This document shows, piece after piece, positions 58,330 through 64,000 of a DNA stretch of 64,000 nucleotides. The notes below the pieces were generated by a model. The model searched no databases, was not told the DNA's origin, and worked only from the letters and a program-made list of their open reading frames with translations. Within the stretch, counting starts at the first letter, position 1. Every line of letters starts with the position of its first letter. Source of the DNA: Suttonella indologenes (lineage in GTDB: Bacteria; Pseudomonadota; Gammaproteobacteria; Cardiobacteriales; Cardiobacteriaceae); assembly GCF_900460215.1 (NCBI RefSeq), contig NZ_UHIA01000004.1:1-64000 (forward strand). The letters are read 5' to 3'. The translations under genes were made by a program, and so were the position numbers.

Positions 58330-58475
58330 AAGGTCTCCGTCTTGTTTTTGCGCGGGTATTTCTGCCGCGCTTGCAAAGGTTCTGAATAAAAAGTAGGAAA
58401 ATGACGCTAATGCCGTTATTATACGCAATGTAACCCTTGAGGTTAATATTATGTATTGTTTTTGAGGAGTCAAAG

Positions 58476-59735
58476 GTGTCAGCAAACCGTGTAAATGGAT
58501 TATTAATGGGTGCTTCTTTGGTAGCGATTCTGGCAGGATGCAGCTCACCGCGCGAACCTTTTGCCAATCGCCTGGATCGGCCGGACGAGCAATGTTTGGC
58601 AGGCAATTATCATCAAGGCGTTTCGCCACAGGCGGCTTTCGGCGATCGCCAAGTAATGCGCTATGTGGTGAAAAAAGGCGATACGCTATGGGATATTTCC
58701 AAGCGCTTCTTAGTCATGCCTTGGTATTGGAAGCAATTGTGGTATGACAATCCGCAAATCCGCAATCCGCATCTGATTTATCCGGGCGATGTCTTAGCGG
58801 TGGTTTCCATCAACGGCGAAAGACGCATTACCATGATTGAAGGCAACGGTCCTTATCACGGCAAAGATACCGGCCGCATGGTCAGAGTGAAAAGTCCTGA
58901 GCATATCGATATACACCGCATGAAACATTCCGAGCAATCGCATAATCTCAAAATTTATAAATACACGCCGAACGGCGATCGCGAATATGCACTCAATGAC
59001 GGACCAATCAGTATCGCTCATGGCGCAATCAAGCCTATGTTGCTGAAAACGGAAATTTTATTACCGCATCAGATTCAAAGTCTGCCGAAAATCTTCGGCG
59101 ATGCCGGCGATTATTTGACCTTAAGTCAGCAGCAGGAAATTTACACTCACAGCGTGCCGAACGGCGTCAGCGAATTGAATGTGTATCGCGTCGGCTATCC
59201 TTTGCATGACTATGTGGGCGGAAAAGCTGTGACCCGAGCGGACGCAAACGGTAGAAACAGCGCGGCGATTTTAGGCTATCAAATGGATTATATCGGCAAG
59301 GTCGAGGTCAGCGGTTTTGACGTGGCAAGCGGTTTGACCAAATTACGTCCTGTCGAAGTGGCGCAAGCGATGAAAGAGGGTGATGTTTTGATGCCGGTCA
59401 ATGCTTATGACGACCGCGACTTCTTCCCGCAATTGCCTTCTGCGCAATGTAATCGCGGTTATATGATTACCAACACCAATACGCAAACTTTGAGCGTGAA
59501 AGAATTTGACACGGTGGTGACCAGTTTCGGTCGTGATAACGGCGCGCAAACCGGCGATATTTGGAAAATTGTCCGTCCAGGACCTTCGCGCGTGATTGAC
59601 GGTAAACCTGTGCAAATTCCTGCCAAAGATTTGGGTTATCTGATGATTATCAGAGTGTATGACACGCACAGCTTAGGATTTGTATTGGATTCTACCCAAA
59701 ATATCGATATTACCGATTGGTTGGTACGTCCTTAA
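58476..59735 (+). CDS. LysM-domain lipoprotein
   Basis: A 419-residue envelope protein. The N-terminus ends in a lipobox (LVAILAGC, Cys about 21), so it is probably a lipoprotein. A LysM peptidoglycan-binding domain follows (about 66-115: [36 protein letters not shown]). The remaining 300 residues have no domain I can name. The start is GTG at 58476 with GGAG upstream. It precedes dprA by three bases, an arrangement seen in many Gammaproteobacteria. Confidence 0.88.
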   Translation: MSANRVNGLLMGASLVAILAGCSSPREPFANRLDRPDEQCLAGNYHQGVSPQAAFGDRQVMRYVVKKGDTLWDISKRFLVMPWYWKQLWYDNPQIRNPHLIYPGDVLAVVSINGERRITMIEGNGPYHGKDTGRMVRVKSPEHIDIHRMKHSEQSHNLKIYKYTPNGDREYALNDGPISIAHGAIKPMLLKTEILLPHQIQSLPKIFGDAGDYLTLSQQQEIYTHSVPNGVSELNVYRVGYPLHDYVGGKAVTRADANGRNSAAILGYQMDYIGKVEVSGFDVASGLTKLRPVEVAQAMKEGDVLMPVNAYDDRDFFPQLPSAQCNRGYMITNTNTQTLSVKEFDTVVTSFGRDNGAQTGDIWKIVRPGPSRVIDGKPVQIPAKDLGYLMIIRVYDTHSLGFVLDSTQNIDITDWLVRP

Positions 59736-59738
59736 CTC

Positions 59739-60902
59739 ATGAACGATTCGCTTAAGGCATGGTGTGCGCTGCTGCGCGCGCCGCAATTAGGCAATAAGGG
59801 ATTTTCCCGATTACTGGCGGCCTTCGGGTCGCCAGATGCTTTTTTTGCCGCCTCTGCGGCAAGTATTTGTCAGCATTTGCCCAGTGTCAAAGAAACCCAT
59901 TGGCGCGCTTGGCAGGAGATGCTCTCACACCCTGATGTGCAGAAAGATATCGATTGGCTTCATGCGGCGGATAATCGCTATATCATTACCTTGCATGATG
60001 AAGGCTATCCGCCTTTATTGAAAGAAATTGCCGATCCGCCGCCGCTTTTGTTCGTTTTGGGTAATGCGGAAGTCTTGAGCATGGTGCAATTGGGCGTGGT
60101 AGGCAGTCGTCAATCCACGCCGGGCGGTGAGGCGGTTTGCGGGCATATTTGCGAGCAGGTGAGTGCGGCGGGGATTGTGATTACCAGCGGTTTGGCTTTG
60201 GGGATTGACGGGGCGGCGCATCAAGCGGCGCTCAATGCCGGCGGACAGACGATTGCGGTGGTCGGGACGGGATTGGATCGCGTCTATCCGGCGCGTCATC
60301 GCGATTTGGCGTATCAGATTGCGGCGCAAGGGGCGATTGTGTCGGAATTTCCGATCGGCGTGGGTGTGCGTCAGCATCATTTTCCGCAGCGCAACCGCAT
60401 TATCAGCGGTTTGTCGGCGGGGGTATTGGTGGTTGAAGCCAGCGTGCAGAGCGGTTCTTTAATTACGGCGCGTCATGCGGCGGAGCAAGGGCGCGAGGTC
60501 TTTGCCATTCCCGGTGCGATTCAAAATCCGCTGAGTCGCGGTTGTCATGCTTTGATTCGTCAGGGCGCGAAATTAACCGAGACGGCGCAGGATATTTTGG
60601 AAGAATTGTTGCCGCTGGCGAAGGCGAATTGGCAATTGCTGCACAAGGCCGCACCGCAAGCGGATGGGCTTGAGGTACAGGCGGTGCAATCTCCGCAAAA
60701 TCAGGTGGCTAATCCTCAAGCGGCGGATGAGGGGCAGTCGGCTTTATTGCAGGCGATGGGTTATGAACCTGTGCGCGCCGACGACTTGCTGGCGCGTACG
60801 GAATTGACGATTAGCGAAATTTCCGCCATGCTGTTAATGCTTGAATTAGACGGCGAGGTGCAGGCCTTGCCGGGCGGACGCTATCAGCGTCTTAAATCTT
60901 AG
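59739..60902 (+). CDS. dprA: DNA processing protein DprA
   Basis: Binds incoming single-stranded DNA during natural transformation and loads RecA. The product has 387 residues with a Rossmann-like core: GVVGSRQSTPGGEAVCG, ITSGLALGIDGAAHQAAL, AVVGTGLDRVYPARHRDL and EFPIGVGVRQHHFPQRNRII. The N-terminus has a SAM-like region and the C-terminus a DML1-type winged helix. It is followed by smg and topA, the classical order. Together with recA and a DpnA-type ssDNA methylase it hints at natural competence. Confidence 0.95.
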   Translation: MNDSLKAWCALLRAPQLGNKGFSRLLAAFGSPDAFFAASAASICQHLPSVKETHWRAWQEMLSHPDVQKDIDWLHAADNRYIITLHDEGYPPLLKEIADPPPLLFVLGNAEVLSMVQLGVVGSRQSTPGGEAVCGHICEQVSAAGIVITSGLALGIDGAAHQAALNAGGQTIAVVGTGLDRVYPARHRDLAYQIAAQGAIVSEFPIGVGVRQHHFPQRNRIISGLSAGVLVVEASVQSGSLITARHAAEQGREVFAIPGAIQNPLSRGCHALIRQGAKLTETAQDILEELLPLAKANWQLLHKAAPQADGLEVQAVQSPQNQVANPQAADEGQSALLQAMGYEPVRADDLLARTELTISEISAMLLMLELDGEVQALPGGRYQRLKS

Positions 60903-60911
60903 GAGGAAGTG

Positions 60912-61388
60912 ATGCGCGAGTCGGTCATAGATGTCTTGTTTTATCTCTTTGAAGATATTTTGGAAGAAGAGGGCGCAGATGAAACCGATTTTGAATTTGT
61001 TGCCAATAGTTTGGAAGAAGCCGGCTTTGCGCGGGAGGATATTGTCCGCGCCATGGACTGGTTTTATGCTTTTGGGAATTTAAATGAAACGGCGCCGCAG
61101 GTCGGGCAGCATGCCATCCGCGTGTTCTCAAGCCGCGAGCGCGAGTTTTTAGACAGCGAATGCCAGAATTTTCTTTACGGCTTGCAAAGAAGCGGCGTGA
61201 TTGACGGCGCCATTTTGGAAATGGTGATTGAGCGCGCCTTGGCTTTAGAAGAGCCTTTGGATGTCGAGATATTGCGCTGGGTGGCTTTGATGGTCATGCT
61301 CAATGCGCGGCGGCAGGAAGATGATCCGCTTGTCGGCGCTTGGCGCGAGCAATGGCTGTATGTCGATGATAATAATGTATGGCAATAA
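60912..61388 (+). CDS. smg: Smg family protein (DUF494)
   Basis: A 158-residue acidic protein of the Smg/DUF494 family, conserved next to dprA and topA in Gamma- and Betaproteobacteria, function unknown. The family stretch is SVIDVLFYLFEDILEEEGADET with DALVEALEEAGF-like sequence (NSLEEAGFAREDIVRAMDWF). AGGAGG lies five bases before the ATG at 60912; the GTG at 60909 is too close to it. Confidence 0.92.
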   Translation: MRESVIDVLFYLFEDILEEEGADETDFEFVANSLEEAGFAREDIVRAMDWFYAFGNLNETAPQVGQHAIRVFSSREREFLDSECQNFLYGLQRSGVIDGAILEMVIERALALEEPLDVEILRWVALMVMLNARRQEDDPLVGAWREQWLYVDDNNVWQ

Positions 61389-61403
61389 TCAGGGATTGAG
61401 GAA

Positions 61404-63839
61404 ATGACAAAGCATCTGTTAATCGTAGAATCGCCGGCGAAGGCGAAAACCTTGCATAAATATTTGGGCGCGGATTACGAAGTCTTGGCTTCTTACGGGC
61501 ATGTGCGCGATTTGGTGCCGAAAAACGGCGCGGTTGATCCGGAAAAGGACTTCGCGATGAATTACGAAGTGATTGACCGCAATGCAAAACATGTGAGCAA
61601 TATCGTCAAGGCATTAAAAGGTGCGGATTCCTTATTGCTCGCGACTGACCCCGACCGCGAAGGCGAGGCGATTTCATGGCATTTGTATGAATTATTGAAA
61701 GAAAAAGGCGCTTTGGATGATAAAAACGTGCAACGCGTCGTTTTTCACGAAATCACCAAAGCGGCGATTTTGCATGCAGTGGAAAATCCGCGCGGCATTG
61801 CGATGGATTTGGTCAATGCCCAGCAAGCGCGGCGGGCATTGGATTATTTGGTAGGTTTTAATTTGTCGCCGCTGCTGTGGCGCAAAGTGCAGCCGGGGCT
61901 TTCCGCAGGACGCGTGCAATCCCCTGCCTTGCGCATGATTGTTGAGCGCGAGCGCGAAATCGAAGCCTTTAAAACGGAAGAATATTGGAAAATCGCCGCT
62001 GCCAATCTCTTTGGCAAACAGGCTTTCCAAGCGGGATTATCCGTATTTGCCGGCAAAAAAGTCGAGCAATTCAGTTTTACTGACGAAGCCGCCGCACAAG
62101 CTGCGATTGCCGCCTTAAAACAAGCGGCGAACGGCGTCTTGCAAGTCATCGAGGTGCAGGCGAAAGACCGCAGACGCAATCCTGCCGCGCCTTTTATTAC
62201 CTCTACTTTACAGCAGGAAGCGGCGCGTAAATTGCGCTTTAGCGCGCAGAGAACCATGCGTGTTGCCCAAAAATTGTATGAAGAAGGCTGCATTACCTAT
62301 ATGCGTACCGATTCCGTCAATTTGGCGAAAGAAGCGGTGGCTGCCATTCGCGAGCTGATTCAATCGCAATATGGACAGACATTCCTTCCCAAAACCGCGC
62401 CGACGTACAGCACCAAATCCAAAAACGCCCAAGAGGCGCACGAGGCGATTCGCCCCACCGATATACGCATCGAAGCGGGACAATTGCCGGCGGATATGGG
62501 GGGCGATGAGCGCAAACTCTATGATTTAATCCGCAAACGCACCCTCGCCTCGCAAATGTCGCCGGCGATTATGGAGCAAGTGAGCATTGATATGCAGGCA
62601 GGTAGTGCAGAACACCAGTTCCGCGCGACCGGTTCGACGATTAAATTCTCCGGCTTTATGAGTGTCTATTTGGAAGATCAGGACGATGTCAGCGAAGAAG
62701 AAGGCGGCATCCTGCCTGCGCTTAAAGCAGGCGATGAGGTGCAGGTACAGGATATTCTTGGCACGCAGCATTTTACTGCGCCGCCACCGCGTTATTCCGA
62801 AGCCAGTTTGATTAAAGCCTTGGAAGAAAAAGGCATCGGTCGTCCTTCGACTTATGCCAGTATCATTTCTACGCTGATGAACCGCGAATATGTGGAAATG
62901 GATAACCGCCGCTTTATTCCTACCACCATTGGCAAGGTCGTGAATGATTTCCTGACCAATCATTTCGAACGCTATGTGGACTATGACTTTACCGCCAATC
63001 TGGAAGACGAATTGGATGCCGTTTCGCGTGGAGAAATGCAATGGAAACCCTTGCTGGCGGAGTTTTGGCAGCATTTCCACGGTCAAATTGAAGAGAAAAA
63101 AGATATTTCTCGCGAAGAAGTCATGCAGGCACGGGAGTTGGGCACAGATCCCAAATCAGGTAAACCGATTAGCGTGCGCTTCGGGCGTTTCGGGCCTTTT
63201 GTCCAACGCGGCAGCAAAGATGATGAGAATAAACCGGACTTCGCCAGTATTCCGCCGGAATGGAATTTCGAGCAAATCACGCTTGAGCAAGCCTTGGAAT
63301 TGTTTAAATTGCCGCGCGTTTTAGGGCACAGCGAAGAAGATGGAGAGATTGTAACAAATCTGGGGCGTTTTGGTCCTTATGTGCGTTTCGGCAAGAAATA
63401 TGTCTCCCTGCCGAAAGAAGAAAATCCTTTTACAATCAGCTTTGAACGTGCTTTAGAATTGATTGCGGAGAAGAAGGCATTAGACGCGCAGAAATATATA
63501 AAAGAGATAAAAAATGGAGATGAGATATTACAAGTTTTGAATGGTCGCTTTGGCCCATATGTAACAAATGGTACTATTAACGCCTCGATACCGAAAACAT
63601 TTACCCCTGAAGAAGTCGATTTAGCGCAAGCGCTTGAATTGCTCGAAAAAGCGAAGGAACGTAAGGCTAAACGCGGTGCGAGTGGTAAAACGGCAAGCAA
63701 AAGCAAAACGACGGCTAAAATATCCAAAACCGCCGCTGCAGAAAGCAAAGCCGCTGCTAAAAAAACTACCAAAACCACAGCGACTAAGGTAGCGAAAAAA
63801 TCAGGGGCAAAAACTGTGAAGAATAAGACTCAAGAGTAA
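61404..63839 (+). CDS. topA: DNA topoisomerase I (type IA) without zinc-finger tail
   Basis: Relaxes negative supercoils. The 811-residue protein has the Toprim domain (VESPAKAKTLHKYLG; ATDPDREGEAISWHLYE) and the catalytic Tyr in GCITYMRTDSVNLAKEA. Instead of the E. coli C4 zinc-binding domains it has three C-terminal Gly-Arg-Phe-Gly-Pro repeats (about 595-720: VRFGRFGPFVQRG, NLGRFGPYVRFG, LNGRFGPYVTNG) and ends in a Lys/Ala/Thr-rich tail (about 755-811). AGGAAATG start. Confidence 0.96.
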   Translation: MTKHLLIVESPAKAKTLHKYLGADYEVLASYGHVRDLVPKNGAVDPEKDFAMNYEVIDRNAKHVSNIVKALKGADSLLLATDPDREGEAISWHLYELLKEKGALDDKNVQRVVFHEITKAAILHAVENPRGIAMDLVNAQQARRALDYLVGFNLSPLLWRKVQPGLSAGRVQSPALRMIVEREREIEAFKTEEYWKIAAANLFGKQAFQAGLSVFAGKKVEQFSFTDEAAAQAAIAALKQAANGVLQVIEVQAKDRRRNPAAPFITSTLQQEAARKLRFSAQRTMRVAQKLYEEGCITYMRTDSVNLAKEAVAAIRELIQSQYGQTFLPKTAPTYSTKSKNAQEAHEAIRPTDIRIEAGQLPADMGGDERKLYDLIRKRTLASQMSPAIMEQVSIDMQAGSAEHQFRATGSTIKFSGFMSVYLEDQDDVSEEEGGILPALKAGDEVQVQDILGTQHFTAPPPRYSEASLIKALEEKGIGRPSTYASIISTLMNREYVEMDNRRFIPTTIGKVVNDFLTNHFERYVDYDFTANLEDELDAVSRGEMQWKPLLAEFWQHFHGQIEEKKDISREEVMQARELGTDPKSGKPISVRFGRFGPFVQRGSKDDENKPDFASIPPEWNFEQITLEQALELFKLPRVLGHSEEDGEIVTNLGRFGPYVRFGKKYVSLPKEENPFTISFERALELIAEKKALDAQKYIKEIKNGDEILQVLNGRFGPYVTNGTINASIPKTFTPEEVDLAQALELLEKAKERKAKRGASGKTASKSKTTAKISKTAAAESKAAAKKTTKTTATKVAKKSGAKTVKNKTQE

Positions 63840-63842
63840 AAC

Positions 63843-64000
63843 ATGAAAAAAGATGAACATGATGATTTGCGCCACGGCTTCGGCTTTTTAATGCATGACA
63901 CCACGCGTTTGATGAACCGCTATTATGATCGCCGTGTGCGCGCCTACGGCATCACCCGTACGCAATGGACCCTGCTGACCTATTTATTCCGCTATGAAGG
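63843..64000 (+). CDS. MarR-family transcriptional regulator, N-terminal fragment
   Basis: Only the first about 52 codons are in the window. MKKDEHDDLRHGFGFLMHDT followed by RLMNRYYDRRVRAYGITRTQWTLL is the usual N-terminal dimerisation helix and first helix of MarR-type regulators. It starts three bases after the topA stop codon. The rest lies beyond position 64000. Confidence 0.75.
   Translation, partial: MKKDEHDDLRHGFGFLMHDTTRLMNRYYDRRVRAYGITRTQWTLLTYLFRYE

Overview
The window looks like a chromosomal stretch of a host-associated, naturally transformable Gammaproteobacterium of roughly 50% GC. Supporting signs are the recA-recX-alaS-lysC run, the def-fmt-rsmB / LysM-dprA-smg-topA neighbourhood, an NtrYX-type two-component pair, a sialic-acid catabolic island, a giant type I-secreted adhesin and Neisseria-like small mobile repeats. 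Cardiobacteriales (Suttonella/Cardiobacterium-like) is my best guess, but nothing in the sequence proves it. I saw no tRNA, rRNA or CRISPR array.

Layout. 1-6846 is the 3' part of a giant adhesin: fifteen full 324-bp repeats that appear identical, then Ig-like domains and an RTX-type C-terminus; one extra A in the first visible repeat breaks the frame. 6.9-7.4 kb holds a terminator, a small mobile repeat and an IS630 remnant. 7.6-10.9 kb is an ABC importer operon (binding protein, ATPase, permease) with a TPR protein. 10.9-16.7 kb is recA-recX-DUF1810-alaS-lysC. 16.8-17.0 kb has two abutting MITE-like elements ahead of a YeiH-type membrane protein. 18.1-20.7 kb is a DpnII-type restriction-modification locus with two intact methyltransferases and a nuclease gene broken by a piece of a foreign membrane-protein gene. 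21.1-23.4 kb holds a WG-repeat protein, degraded repeats and cytochrome b561.

23.5-33.7 kb is a complete sialic-acid island. NanM (mutarotase), a TRAP transporter (SiaP, SiaQM), NanQ, NanA, NanE, NanK, NagA and a SIS-type deaminase (NagB-II) would together take Neu5Ac to fructose-6-P, under an RpiR-family regulator. A palindrome between nanM and nanE contains the -35 boxes of both divergent promoters. 34.1-37.9 kb encodes the diaminobutyrate pathway to 1,3-diaminopropane (Dat, Ddc) with a CPBP membrane protease between. 38.2-44.2 kb is a zinc/manganese-type ABC locus. Inside it lies a mosaic: the 5' part of the binding-protein gene is tandemly duplicated, and the upstream copy carries about 735 bp of AT-rich foreign coding DNA.

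44.2-46.3 kb is a nest of mobile elements: an IS256-family IS inserted in a MITE with an 8-bp target duplication, and a frameshifted IS1595-family IS. 46.8-49.7 kb is pntAB. 49.8-58.3 kb, on the minus strand, runs def-fmt-rsmB-DUF4390-ntrY-ntrX plus a cold-shock/DUF1294 protein; RsmB has an extraordinary N-terminal extension of sixteen 19-residue Arg-rich repeats. 58.5-64.0 kb on the plus strand is LysM lipoprotein-dprA-smg-topA and the start of a MarR-type regulator.
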